Assembly: GCA_902603055.1 (NCBI GenBank)
Contig: CACKTD010000001.1
Location: forward strand, 186,001-250,000
Source: Coxiellaceae bacterium
GTDB lineage: Bacteria; Pseudomonadota; Gammaproteobacteria; Comchoanobacterales; Comchoanobacteraceae
Reading direction: 5' to 3'
Length of the DNA: 64,000 nt
The notes beneath the pieces are model-generated. The model did no database searches, was not told the origin of the DNA, and worked only from the letters and a program-made list of their open reading frames with translations. Every line of letters begins with the position of its first letter. The stretch's first letter is position 1. A program made the position numbers and the translations under genes. This document shows, piece by piece, positions 55,722-64,000 of the stretch.

Positions 55722-56858
55722 ATGAAAGGTCAACAAGGTCAGCAACAACCAAATTCGGGATTAGATATTGTCTATATTGCCGCTTTTTTCATGCTTATAG
55801 GTATTGGTGTTTGGTACCTATATGGTCAACAAATTGCTGAATTTATTCTCATTGTCAAAGCATTTCAAGCGCAAGTAATCATCAATATCCTTACCCCTGT
55901 AAATAATTTTTTAGCGGCGTTAGGTTTTCCACAATTTGACTTAGACAAAGCAACAGCAGCACTTAATGAAATCAATAATCCAAACTCTGACTCAACAAAT
56001 ACCGCGGTTTTAATTATTATTTCGGAATTTGTAGGTTCTTATCTGGTTTATCCAGTCGTTATTCTTGGCTCATTGGCAGGTGTGCATTTGCTTTTTTTCA
56101 AGAAAGGGACAAATTTTCGTGAAAAATACTCAATGCAATCCTTGCGTAATCAAGAGGCGACTAACTGGCCTGAGATTACACCAATATTAAGATCAGATTT
56201 AATAAAAGCAAATTTAGATGATGATCCGTGGGGAATGTCAGTCCAGCCTTTAGCATTTGCTAAAAAACATAATCTGTTAAAGCGAGTGGTAATTGATCAC
56301 CAGCCACGAGTGAGGCTTATCAAAGAGCGTGCATATTCGGTTTTCTCAAACCAACTGGGACGTAAGTGGACTAATATCAATGGATTAAAACCATATGAGT
56401 TGGCGCTCTTTGCAGTGTGTGTTGCAAGAATTGGTGGCGAAGACAAACCAACAAGGGATTTTTTGCATCAAATGTCTAGTAGTGCGATTGGTGGTAATCC
56501 TAATTATTCTGGTGCCATGCAACTCATGCGCAAACATATTCAAATGAAAGCAATCTCAAAGGCAATTTCTCCTCATGCTTATGTTTTAACAATGATGGCT
56601 TCTTTGATTCAGCTTGCACGTACAAATGGTGTATTAGCTTGTTCTGAGTTTTTATGGTTAAAGGCAGTTGATCGTAAGTTATGGTATATGCTGTCATGTG
56701 TGGGGCGACAAACACCTTTTCCAGAAATTGCAGGCGCTTATGGGCATTGGATTATTGAAAAGAAATTAAGAAGACCACTGAAATCGCCAATGGTCGAGGA
56801 GGCTGTGATTGGTTTAGATACAGCAATTAACGACATTTTATATAATCCCGACGAGTAA
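55722..56858 (+). CDS. icmP: Dot/Icm coupling-complex protein IcmP/DotM
   Basis: 378 residues from ATG 55722, which has GGGAAGG 4-5 bp upstream (the ATG at 55704 lies inside the -10 box); L. pneumophila DotM is 376. Membrane helices at about 16-35, 43-65 and 90-120, then a large cytosolic domain (EKYSMQSLRNQEATNWPEI; DPWGMSVQPLAFA; AVDRKLWYMLSCVGRQTPFPE) that in Legionella recognises acidic Glu-rich effector signals. Forms the coupling complex with IcmO/DotL; stop is 2 bp before icmO. Confidence 0.95.
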   Translation: MKGQQGQQQPNSGLDIVYIAAFFMLIGIGVWYLYGQQIAEFILIVKAFQAQVIINILTPVNNFLAALGFPQFDLDKATAALNEINNPNSDSTNTAVLIIISEFVGSYLVYPVVILGSLAGVHLLFFKKGTNFREKYSMQSLRNQEATNWPEITPILRSDLIKANLDDDPWGMSVQPLAFAKKHNLLKRVVIDHQPRVRLIKERAYSVFSNQLGRKWTNINGLKPYELALFAVCVARIGGEDKPTRDFLHQMSSSAIGGNPNYSGAMQLMRKHIQMKAISKAISPHAYVLTMMASLIQLARTNGVLACSEFLWLKAVDRKLWYMLSCVGRQTPFPEIAGAYGHWIIEKKLRRPLKSPMVEEAVIGLDTAINDILYNPDE

Positions 56859-56860
56859 TC

Positions 56861-59215
56861 ATGTATCAACAAAGAGGCTTATCTAAAAATCAAGAACAAG
56901 TATCATCTCAATTGATACGAGACGTAAGACCGCTGGGTCAACGTATTAAAGATTTTATCTTAAAGCCAATCAATTCAGTTATTTGTTTTGCCACACTGGT
57001 TGTTGTTGCGATGACACTACCTGCTTTTAGTGATCTGATATTCCTATGTATTTTAATCTTATATTTATTCGCAATTTCTCAAGTCTATACATTGCCGTTT
57101 AGATTACCAATGAGGGCGCGTGCTAAGGATTATAATGATCTTAATCCATTGGGTAAGCCTAGAATGTCTTCTGGCATTTACCATTTTGGTAATGAAAAAG
57201 GGACTCAGGATGAGCTGTGGTTTACAAATGATGACATGCGTACACACGTTTTAATTTTTGGTGCAACAGGTTCTGGTAAAACAGAAATGTTATTAGGTCT
57301 AGCGTTTAATTCACTAGTGCAGTCTAGTGGCTTTATTTTCGTTGATGGAAAGGGTGATAACTCCATTTATGCTAAAATATTTTCAATGGTCCGTTACATG
57401 GGGCGAGAGGATGATTTCCTGCTAGTTAATTTTATGACAGGTGCACGAGATATTATTGGACCTCAGGAAAATAGATTGTCTAATACACTGAACCCCTTCG
57501 CAACAGGTTCTTCTAGTATGTTATCAAACCTGGTCACAGGATTAATGGATTCATCGTCTCAAAGTTCTGATGGTGACATGTGGAAAGGTCGTGCGATTGC
57601 TTTCATTGAAGCGCTGATGAAAGTATTGGTTGCTATGCGTGATGCGGGACATATTCTACTGGATGCAAATACGATACGTAATTATTTTACCTTGGAGAGA
57701 ATAGAAGCCATGGTGGTGGACAAAACATTCATACGTGATGGTCAATTTGCAATCAATATGGACTTTTTGCCAGATCTTGTTATGCAGCCTTTACAAAACT
57801 ACCTCTTTACATTGCCTGGTTATAATAAAGAGCGAAAGGGTAAGCAGGTTTCACAGGTCTTTGAGCAGCACGGTTATATTACTATGCAGTTGACACGTCA
57901 ATTTAGTTCATTGGCTGATACATATGGCCATATTTTAAGAACAAAGCTCGCTGAAGTAGACCTTAAAGACGTTGTATTAAATCGAAGAATATTATCTGTG
58001 CTATTACCTGCACTTGAGAAATCTCCAGATGAGTTAGCTAACTTAGGTAAAATCATTATCTCATCACTACGTGTTGTGATGTCTTCAGGTCTTGGGGATG
58101 CAGTGGAAGGAACATTCGAAAAACTAATTGAAAGTAAACCGACCAATGCACCATCACCTTATCTATGCATTTTGGATGAGTATGGTTATTATGCTGTAAA
58201 AGGCTTTGCGGTTGTTCCTGCACAAGCACGATCTCTTGGTTTTTCAATTGTTTTTGCAGGTCAGGATTTGCCTGCCTTTCAGAAAGCTTCTAAAGAAGAA
58301 GCTGCTTCCATTGGAGCAAACACAAATATTAAAATTTGTATGAAGTTAGAAGATCCAACCGAGACCTGGGAGTTTTTCATGAAAGGTGCTGCAGAGTCAT
58401 ATGTGACGATGGTAGATAGCTTCTCAGCAAACCCAACAGGGATATCAAATGCATATCAAGATACGCGTTCTGCTAAAACAGAAAAAAGAGCCCGTGTTGA
58501 TCTATTGGATCTAAAGGAGCAGAATCCAGGGGAGCTACATTTATTTTTCAAATCAAAAATTGTTAGAGCAACTAGTTTCTTTCCTGATCCAGCACCTGTT
58601 AAAGAGATGCGTTTAAACCAATTTTTAAAAGTTGATCTTCCTAAAGATGAAAAGCTTTATGAATTTGTAAAAGGTATTGAAGATTTTCAACAGATGGAAG
58701 CGAGCGGATTTACTGTAGACACGATTAACGATCCTGAAATTACTGAGCTGCAAGAAGCATTTGATGCTGTAGAGTCAAAAGATAGTATTCAGCGTGCATT
58801 GACTGTGGTGCAGAGTATGATTAGCGAAACACCATCAATGAAGCCTCAAATCTTAGATGCAGATAGTGCTAGTGTATCAGAGCTTGAAGTTCAGGATGAC
58901 AATGCTGCAGCATTTAGTATATTTTCACGAATTTTATTCCCAGAATCATTGAAAAATGTTTCGGTTGCAGCTGGTGTTGATGGTAATCTTGATCCAATTA
59001 TTAATCGTAGTGTATTTAAAGAAGATTTAGAATTTGCTTTACGGCTGATGGGTAAATCGAAAACTGCAGCCGAAGCGGATATTGACCAGCTCATTAAAAA
59101 GATGAATGCGAGCACACAATACCCTCAGCCAGATCTTTCAAAAATAAATACGAAAGAAATGATTGAGGTCATTAAACAAATAAACGATGGGCTAGATAAA
59201 CAGGCAGGAGATTAA
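56861..59215 (+). CDS. icmO: Dot/Icm coupling ATPase IcmO/DotL
   Basis: 784-residue VirD4-like receptor ATPase. Two N-terminal membrane helices (about 38-75), Walker A GATGSGKT (134-141), Walker B CILDEYGYY (Asp439, Glu440), AGQDLPAFQKAS motif. The C-terminal extension beyond about 590 corresponds to the region that in Legionella binds IcmS/IcmW and DotN; here it is acidic (EITELQEAFDAVESKD). Full length (Legionella 783). Confidence 0.97.
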   Translation: MYQQRGLSKNQEQVSSQLIRDVRPLGQRIKDFILKPINSVICFATLVVVAMTLPAFSDLIFLCILILYLFAISQVYTLPFRLPMRARAKDYNDLNPLGKPRMSSGIYHFGNEKGTQDELWFTNDDMRTHVLIFGATGSGKTEMLLGLAFNSLVQSSGFIFVDGKGDNSIYAKIFSMVRYMGREDDFLLVNFMTGARDIIGPQENRLSNTLNPFATGSSSMLSNLVTGLMDSSSQSSDGDMWKGRAIAFIEALMKVLVAMRDAGHILLDANTIRNYFTLERIEAMVVDKTFIRDGQFAINMDFLPDLVMQPLQNYLFTLPGYNKERKGKQVSQVFEQHGYITMQLTRQFSSLADTYGHILRTKLAEVDLKDVVLNRRILSVLLPALEKSPDELANLGKIIISSLRVVMSSGLGDAVEGTFEKLIESKPTNAPSPYLCILDEYGYYAVKGFAVVPAQARSLGFSIVFAGQDLPAFQKASKEEAASIGANTNIKICMKLEDPTETWEFFMKGAAESYVTMVDSFSANPTGISNAYQDTRSAKTEKRARVDLLDLKEQNPGELHLFFKSKIVRATSFFPDPAPVKEMRLNQFLKVDLPKDEKLYEFVKGIEDFQQMEASGFTVDTINDPEITELQEAFDAVESKDSIQRALTVVQSMISETPSMKPQILDADSASVSELEVQDDNAAAFSIFSRILFPESLKNVSVAAGVDGNLDPIINRSVFKEDLEFALRLMGKSKTAAEADIDQLIKKMNASTQYPQPDLSKINTKEMIEVIKQINDGLDKQAGD

Positions 59216-59216
59216 T

Positions 59217-59720
59217 ATGTTGAGATTGATGAAATGGACATTATTGTATGGTTGTTTAGTATCAATGTGTTTTGCGCAGTCTATTAGGCAAGACCCAATG
59301 TTTTTCTTTAATAAACTACAAGAAAATGGTTGTATCATTCAGTTAAATGGACAGCATATTGACCTCTACATTCCTGCGAAGGTTGTTTTTTATGAGCACT
59401 CTACTACGGTAAAAAACAAAGCATTTGCCCGATTCGTCGGAAGTTTTATTCAACAATATCAACCACACCAAGTAAGCGTTGTTGGTATGTCTGATAACCG
59501 AGCCACAGATGTGCAACGTGCAATCTTAAGAACTCAAACAGGTCATTTGTTAGAGCTAATGCAAATTAGGCGTCCAGGAATTATTATAATGACTCAAAAT
59601 GAAACCTTTGTAAGGAATACTAATTTGGAGTTTTGGAAAAATATGACCGCGGATTCATTAATTCGTATCAGTTGGAAGTCTGAAATACCACTGAGAACAG
59701 GACTTGTGAATGAAACCTGA
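59217..59720 (+). CDS. icmN: IcmN/DotK OmpA-like protein
   Basis: 167 residues. N-terminal signal (KWTLLYGCLVSMCFA) with two cysteines; neither forms an ideal lipobox, so it is unclear whether it is a lipoprotein as DotK is in Legionella. C-terminal part is OmpA-like (AFARFVGSFIQQYQPHQVSVVGMSDNRATDVQRAILRTQTGHLLELM), predicted to contact peptidoglycan. One bp after icmO, overlapping the next gene by 11 bp. Confidence 0.85.
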   Translation: MLRLMKWTLLYGCLVSMCFAQSIRQDPMFFFNKLQENGCIIQLNGQHIDLYIPAKVVFYEHSTTVKNKAFARFVGSFIQQYQPHQVSVVGMSDNRATDVQRAILRTQTGHLLELMQIRRPGIIIMTQNETFVRNTNLEFWKNMTADSLIRISWKSEIPLRTGLVNET

Positions 59721-60330
59721 TATACAGCAACATCGTGCTAAATTTTTTACGGATGGTATTTTCTTCCAATTTTTAGCAATTATATTGCAAGGCTTACTGA
59801 TATTTTTATCAGTACTAGTGTATTTCAGAGCAGAGGATCACCGGTCTAACCGTTTATACTTTGAGGCTGACGATTCGGGTAGTGTGTTTAAAGCCATACC
59901 ATTAGATAGTCCTCTAGGTCTTACCCGTTTAGATATTACTTTTAATACAGTCATGAATATCCAGAGTGTATTCCAATTTGGATTTGTTGATACATTACAA
60001 ACCATTCAAAATAGGTCCAATCTATTTACCGGCAGAGGTTGGGATAAGTTTAGACGCTTGCTAGTTGACCAAAATCTTGTTGTTCCAGTTATAGATAACC
60101 GTTTGTTATTAAGTAGTGTTCCTGCAGATGTACCGTCCATTGCATTTTCTGGTTTGGTAAATAATGTTTATTCATGGCAGGTGGTTGTGCCTATACAATT
60201 GAATTTCAGTGGTCGACAGAGTTTTATTCAGGGAAAACGATTAAATCTTGTAGTACAAGTAATTAGAACAGCTGTAACTTCGGATACGCCTGATGGAATT
60301 ATTATTGATAATATAGAGGTTTTAAACTGA
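59710..60330 (+). CDS. IcmL/DotI-like protein, first copy
   Basis: 206 residues with one N-terminal membrane helix (about 16-40, FFQFLAIILQGLLIFLSVLVYF) and a periplasmic DotI-type domain (TRLDITFNTVMNIQSVFQFGF; GWDKFRRLLVDQNLVVPVIDNRLLLSSV; SWQVVVPIQLNFSG). It occupies the place of icmM/dotJ in Legionella. DotJ is a short paralogue of DotI without the periplasmic domain, whereas this one keeps it, so it looks like a second DotI rather than a true DotJ. Confidence 0.8.
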   Translation: MKPDIQQHRAKFFTDGIFFQFLAIILQGLLIFLSVLVYFRAEDHRSNRLYFEADDSGSVFKAIPLDSPLGLTRLDITFNTVMNIQSVFQFGFVDTLQTIQNRSNLFTGRGWDKFRRLLVDQNLVVPVIDNRLLLSSVPADVPSIAFSGLVNNVYSWQVVVPIQLNFSGRQSFIQGKRLNLVVQVIRTAVTSDTPDGIIIDNIEVLN

Positions 60331-60390
60331 TGATGTTTTTCTTGAGATGCAATATTGTTTCGTGGCATAATCTGAAGATTGGGAGAGAGT

Positions 60391-61026
60391 ATGGCGGAGC
60401 GTAGTGAATCACTACAACTGGTTTTAGAAAGGAATACATTCTACAGAAACAATTATAGGAAGTTCCTAACAATACTTGTTATTCAAAGTGTAGTAATGGT
60501 TTTTATAGCTATTGTTTTGTACTATGCTGTTGCAATCCGACCGTCTACAACTTACTTTGCATCCACCCCGGATGGTATTTTAATTCAGCTCCAACCCCTC
60601 AATCAGCCGATTAAGTCACAGCGGTTTGTTGCACAATGGGCTGCAAAAGCTGCTCAACAGGTATTTACATTTGACTGGGTAAATTACAGAGCACAATTAA
60701 ACAAAGCATCAGCAAACTTTACTCGAGATGGCTACAATAGTTTAATTTCATCGATGAACGCAAATAATTATTTTGAAATGGTAACATCTAGGCGTATGAT
60801 TGTATCTTCAGTTACTACAGCTCCGCCAGTAATTACAGATAGTGGTGTTTTGCATGGGGTTTTCAGATGGCGAGTTTCATTGAGGCTACTGGTTCGTTAT
60901 CAGGGCGTCAACAAAAGCGACACCATTACTGTACCTTTGACAGTAAATATGACTATTGAGCGGGTAAACCAGGAACGAAACTTGAGGGGAATTGGTATAA
61001 GCCAGTTCCAAGCTTCACAGGGGTAA
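60391..61026 (+). CDS. icmL: Dot/Icm protein IcmL/DotI
   Basis: 211 residues from ATG 60391 (GGGAG 5 bp upstream), equal to Legionella IcmL (212). Membrane helix about 24-48, then a VirB8-like periplasmic fold: NQPIKSQRFVAQWAAKAAQQVFTFDWVNYRAQL, FTRDGYNSLISSMNAN, and WRVSLRLLVRYQG. Inner-membrane core subunit. Six bp separate it from icmK. Confidence 0.93.
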   Translation: MAERSESLQLVLERNTFYRNNYRKFLTILVIQSVVMVFIAIVLYYAVAIRPSTTYFASTPDGILIQLQPLNQPIKSQRFVAQWAAKAAQQVFTFDWVNYRAQLNKASANFTRDGYNSLISSMNANNYFEMVTSRRMIVSSVTTAPPVITDSGVLHGVFRWRVSLRLLVRYQGVNKSDTITVPLTVNMTIERVNQERNLRGIGISQFQASQG

Positions 61027-61032
61027 TATTGG

Positions 61033-61980
61033 ATGATGATGCTTAAAACGATACTTACAACCCTTATCTTATTAATTTCTGTTATTGCAAATGGACAACA
61101 AGTCAGCGATCAAATGGCTAACCAGCTAGCGCAAATGGCTCAAGATACGAGACCTCCGTTTGAAGCTAGTAAAGACATGCAACAAATGCAAGAAGAGGCC
61201 TTTCAGAAGCTACCCCCATCATTGTTTCCATTATCTCCAGATGAGATTAAAACGTTACGCGATCTTTTTGTTGAATCTAAACGAGCTGCTGCTTATACAC
61301 AAGCCGTACCTTCTAGACCTACTTCATCCGCAATTGTTGTTGACTTCTCTCCTGGAGCAACTCCACCGATTATCCGATTGGGTGCCGGCTATGTTACATC
61401 GCTTGTGTTCTTAGATGCATCTGGGCAACCCTGGCCAATTAAAGGTTATGATATAGGTAACCCTGCTGCATTTAATATTGTCCAACCGACTACAGCTAAT
61501 AACAAGCAAGGTGGTAACACATTATTAATCCAGTCCTCAACTATGTTTAGACAGGGTAATTTAGCTGTGTTATTACAAAACCTTAATACACCAATTATGA
61601 TCACATTACTTCCTGGCCAACAAGCAGTTGACTATCGTGTTGATATTCAGGTCCCTAGAACAGGTCCAATGATGCAGGGGGTTGCAGTAAATGGTTTTTC
61701 ACTGCCGGCATCAGTCAGCCCAGTTTTACTTGACATAATTAATCAGCTTCCACCCAAGGATAGCATTTCTTTAAAAGTTCAAGGTGCAGTTGCTCAAGCA
61801 TGGCGGTTTAATGATAGGATTTACCTGCGAACACCATTAACATTAATATCTCCAGGATGGACATCAAAATTATCAGGTGCTGATGGTGCGATTCATGCTT
61901 ATGAGATAACGGATTCTGTTTCACAAATTATACTCCTTGATAACGGAGAAATGAAACATGCAACGATAGAGGGACTGTAA
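61033..61980 (+). CDS. icmK: Dot/Icm outer-membrane core protein IcmK/DotH
   Basis: 315 residues with signal peptide (LKTILTTLILLISVIANGQQ) and VirB9-like domains: FPLSPDEIKTLRDLFVESKRA, RLGAGYVTSLVFLDASGQPWPI, LAVLLQNLNTPIMITLLPGQ, RLPLTLISPGW-type end (RTPLTLISPGWTSK). With DotC, DotD and DotG it builds the outer-membrane ring. Shorter than Legionella DotH (361), mainly at the N-terminus. Several ATG codons in a row make the exact start 61033, 61036 or 61039. Confidence 0.94.
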   Translation: MMMLKTILTTLILLISVIANGQQVSDQMANQLAQMAQDTRPPFEASKDMQQMQEEAFQKLPPSLFPLSPDEIKTLRDLFVESKRAAAYTQAVPSRPTSSAIVVDFSPGATPPIIRLGAGYVTSLVFLDASGQPWPIKGYDIGNPAAFNIVQPTTANNKQGGNTLLIQSSTMFRQGNLAVLLQNLNTPIMITLLPGQQAVDYRVDIQVPRTGPMMQGVAVNGFSLPASVSPVLLDIINQLPPKDSISLKVQGAVAQAWRFNDRIYLRTPLTLISPGWTSKLSGADGAIHAYEITDSVSQIILLDNGEMKHATIEGL

Positions 61981-61981
61981 T

Positions 61982-64000
61982 ATGACTGAGTCGAATGGTT
62001 TAGAGGGTAGAAATAGACTACTGATGGTCATGCTACTAGGAATAGTAGTTTTAGTAGGATTATATTTTGGGTTTGCTTTTTTGAACTCCAGCACATCTGA
62101 CACATCAGTTACTAGAACACCAAGAGCACCTGCAAGTATTAGTGGTGTTACAGGTGGAGATATAGCAAATACTCAAGCAGCTAAATTAGTTGAACAACAA
62201 AATAGGGCAAAGCTTCAGCGGGCTGAACAAACAGGGCAATCAGTAGTTCCTGTAATCATTGGTCGTGATGTAACAGGCGCCCCAGCGCCCACTAATGTTG
62301 AAACGAAGGAAAACCCATGTAGCTTAGAAAATGTAACTAGGGCTCGTGAAGCAGGTGTATCTGCATTTGAATTAAAATGTCAGGGTTGTAGTGCAGCAGT
62401 ATTGAAGGAAGCAGGTTATACTGCAGGTGAGCTTGCCGCAGCAGGATTTAGCGCAAAGGCACTAATGGATGCAGGTTTCAGTGCAGCTCAACTGAAAGCT
62501 GCAGGGTTTAGTGCAGAAGATTTATTGAAGGCGGGTTTCAGTCCTAAACAACTACTAGAAGCCGGTTATACAGCAGGTGAATTAAGGAATGCGGGAGTAA
62601 CTGCAGCAGAACTGAAAGCTGCTGGTCTTACTGCAAGTGAATTAAGAGCTGCAGGATTTACAGCTGATGAGTTGAAAAAAGCAGGTTTTAGTGATGCTGA
62701 TATAAAAGCTGCTGGATTTAATACATCATGCCCAATTAAAGAAAATGAAAATAGTCGTTTTAAAGACTGTGATCAAACTTCGCTTGCTCAGGATAGAAGC
62801 CGTGGTGTAAGTGCTAAGGTTCAAGAGCAACGTAATTGCAGTGCTTACTCATTAAGAGCTGCAGGATACACTGCTGGTGAATTAAAAGACGCTGGTTATT
62901 CAGCACGGAATCTGAATTCTGCAGGATTCAGCGCAACTGATTTGAAAAGTCAAGGCTTCTCACTTAAACAGATGATTGATGCATGTTTTACTCCAACGCA
63001 ACTACGTGCTGCAGGCTTTAGTGCTAAAGATCTATTGGATGCAGGCTTTTCAATTGCAGACCTTAAGAATGCTGGATTCACTGCCGCAGATATGAAAGCA
63101 GCAGGAATATCAGCTGAAGCGCTACGTGCAGCAGGCTATAGCACAAAGGATCTCTTAAATGCAGGATTTTCTCCAGCAGAATTGATGAAATCAGGATTTT
63201 CATGTGGTGAGATGTACAAAGCAGGATCATCTGTAAGTGATTTAAAGAAAGCAGGATGTAGTGCAGCAGAACTACGTAAAGCAGGTGTGTCTGCTCAAGA
63301 TCTTGCTGATGCAGGATACAGTCTTCAGGATTTAAAGGCAGCAGGTTTTACCAATGGCGATCTCTTTAGAGCAGGTCTAACAAAGAATCAACAGCCGAGT
63401 GCAAATGCAGATGATCCGGATGATTTGTGTGCACCAGCAGTATTAAAGCAGGCATTTCAACGGGGAATTTCTGCAAAAAGTTTGAAAGATAAAGGGTGTT
63501 CAGCCAGCGCATTAAGAAATGCAGGATATACGGATCGTCAATTAGTAGATGCAGGGTTCTCACCAGCGCAACTTTTAAAAGCAGGAGTTGATACCGATCT
63601 GGATGGTAATATTCCGGTCGTTAAAGATTGTAGCTTAGCGAGTGTTAAAAAAGCATTTCAGGAAGGGATATCAGCTTCAACACTGAAGAAAAAAGGGTGT
63701 TCAGCAGCCGTGCTTCGTGCAGCAGGTTATAGTGCAGCTGCATTGAGGAATGCAGGATTTACACCAGAAGAGATGAAAGCAGCTGGATTTAATGTTGATG
63801 CTGTACCAGAGAAATGTACTCTGGAAACTGTTAAGAAAGCATATGAAAATGGAGTACCTGCCAAAAAACTATATGATATGGGTTGCCCTGCTTCCTTACT
63901 TAAACAAGCAGGTTACACAGCTGAACAATTAAGAGCTGCAGGATTTAGTGCAGCAGAATTGAAAAAAGCAGGCTTTACGGCAGCTGAACTAAAGGCTGCA
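61982..64000 (+). CDS. icmE: Dot/Icm core protein IcmE/DotG (3' end outside window)
   Basis: ATG 61982, one base after the icmK stop; 673 codons are visible and the frame is open at the right edge. A cytosolic N-terminus of about 12 residues is followed by one membrane helix (about 13-33, LLMVMLLGIVVLVGLYFGF), a proline/threonine spacer, and from residue 135 a long field of decapeptide repeats. The VirB10-like C-terminal domain that spans the outer membrane in other DotG proteins lies beyond the window. Unlike a plain repeat, five cysteine-led cap modules interrupt the array (first Cys at residues 113, 284, 483, 550, 612). Confidence 0.95.
   Translation, partial: MTESNGLEGRNRLLMVMLLGIVVLVGLYFGFAFLNSSTSDTSVTRTPRAPASISGVTGGDIANTQAAKLVEQQNRAKLQRAEQTGQSVVPVIIGRDVTGAPAPTNVETKENPCSLENVTRAREAGVSAFELKCQGCSAAVLKEAGYTAGELAAAGFSAKALMDAGFSAAQLKAAGFSAEDLLKAGFSPKQLLEAGYTAGELRNAGVTAAELKAAGLTASELRAAGFTADELKKAGFSDADIKAAGFNTSCPIKENENSRFKDCDQTSLAQDRSRGVSAKVQEQRNCSAYSLRAAGYTAGELKDAGYSARNLNSAGFSATDLKSQGFSLKQMIDACFTPTQLRAAGFSAKDLLDAGFSIADLKNAGFTAADMKAAGISAEALRAAGYSTKDLLNAGFSPAELMKSGFSCGEMYKAGSSVSDLKKAGCSAAELRKAGVSAQDLADAGYSLQDLKAAGFTNGDLFRAGLTKNQQPSANADDPDDLCAPAVLKQAFQRGISAKSLKDKGCSASALRNAGYTDRQLVDAGFSPAQLLKAGVDTDLDGNIPVVKDCSLASVKKAFQEGISASTLKKKGCSAAVLRAAGYSAAALRNAGFTPEEMKAAGFNVDAVPEKCTLETVKKAYENGVPAKKLYDMGCPASLLKQAGYTAEQLRAAGFSAAELKKAGFTAAELKAA
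62384..64000 (+). repeat. 30-bp coding repeat array in icmE (about 39 units visible)
   Basis: Decapeptide consensus G-[FYV]-[ST]-A-x-[ED]-L-[KR]-x-A. Counted: 11 units before a 40-residue break (about 62714-62833), 18 units in the second block, then shorter blocks of 3, 3 and 4 units separated by cap modules of pattern C-x8-9-A-x-x-x-G-[IV]-[SP]-A-x-x-L-x-x-x-GC. DNA repeats are imperfect, so the array is old rather than a fresh expansion. Confidence 0.92.

Noticed and set aside
63366-63563. Minus-strand ORF in the icmE repeat array
   Set aside because: Arises from the period-30 coding repeat; composition is that of the reversed repeat.
62384-64000. CRISPR-like or satellite array
   Set aside because: The 30-bp periodicity is a continuous protein-coding decapeptide repeat in frame with the icmE start, without spacers.

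Overview
The window is AT-rich, gene-dense bacterial chromosome. The gammaproteobacterial-type housekeeping genes (ratA/rnfH/bamE/smpB cluster, yejBEFA, midA, hemE, lepA, tyrS, grpE-dnaK-dnaJ) and a Dot/Icm type IVB secretion locus at the right end point to a member of the Legionella/Coxiella assemblage, probably host-associated. I cannot fix the genus from sequence alone. The window begins inside trkH and ends inside icmE/dotG, so both are partial.

Layout. 1-7.6 kb: trkH, polA (its 3'-5' proofreading residues appear lost), two adjacent two-helix membrane proteins that look related, an S9 peptidase, a HIT protein and a Trm112-like protein. 8.06-10.3 kb: a compact four-gene cassette (exported beta-helix-like protein, 52-residue Lys/Asp/Glu/Gly-rich peptide, ATP-grasp ligase, and a companion that resembles only the front half of the ligase). 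Each gene has a good ribosome binding site or stop/start overlap. I consider this the best candidate for an undescribed peptide-modification system. 10.4-13.7 kb: an 1120-residue orphan protein, possibly a secreted effector. 13.9-24.4 kb: pterin, phosphopantetheine and lysine/peptidoglycan genes, tRNA-Ile2(CAU), an ABC exporter, folB, midA, dsbB, grpE-dnaK-dnaJ and a thioredoxin/CcdA pair. The DnaJ keeps only two of its four zinc-binding motifs. 24.4-28.5 kb: three porin-like outer-membrane proteins on the minus strand, two of them a recent tandem duplication that includes the terminator. 28.9-41.2 kb: mostly housekeeping genes, plus a 710-residue coiled-coil membrane protein. 41.1-45.2 kb: three tandem related MFS transporters. 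45.3-48.6 kb: a zinc-ribbon protein, hemE, an amino-acid permease and a capsule-type glycosyltransferase. 48.6-54.1 kb: a peptide ABC importer in the order yejB-E-F-A.

54.1-64.0 kb is the Dot/Icm locus: a lineage-specific 211-residue protein with a C-terminal membrane helix, a 63-residue acidic protein in the place where Legionella carries icmR, then icmQ-icmP-icmO-icmN, two IcmL/DotI-like genes, icmK and icmE. There is no recognisable icmM between icmN and icmL; an extra IcmL-like gene sits there. IcmE/DotG contains about 39 decapeptide repeats in the visible part, interrupted by cysteine-bracketed cap modules. A secretion system of this kind makes the large orphan proteins elsewhere in the window reasonable effector candidates, but nothing in the sequence proves that.

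No CRISPR array, rRNA, transposase or integrase was seen.
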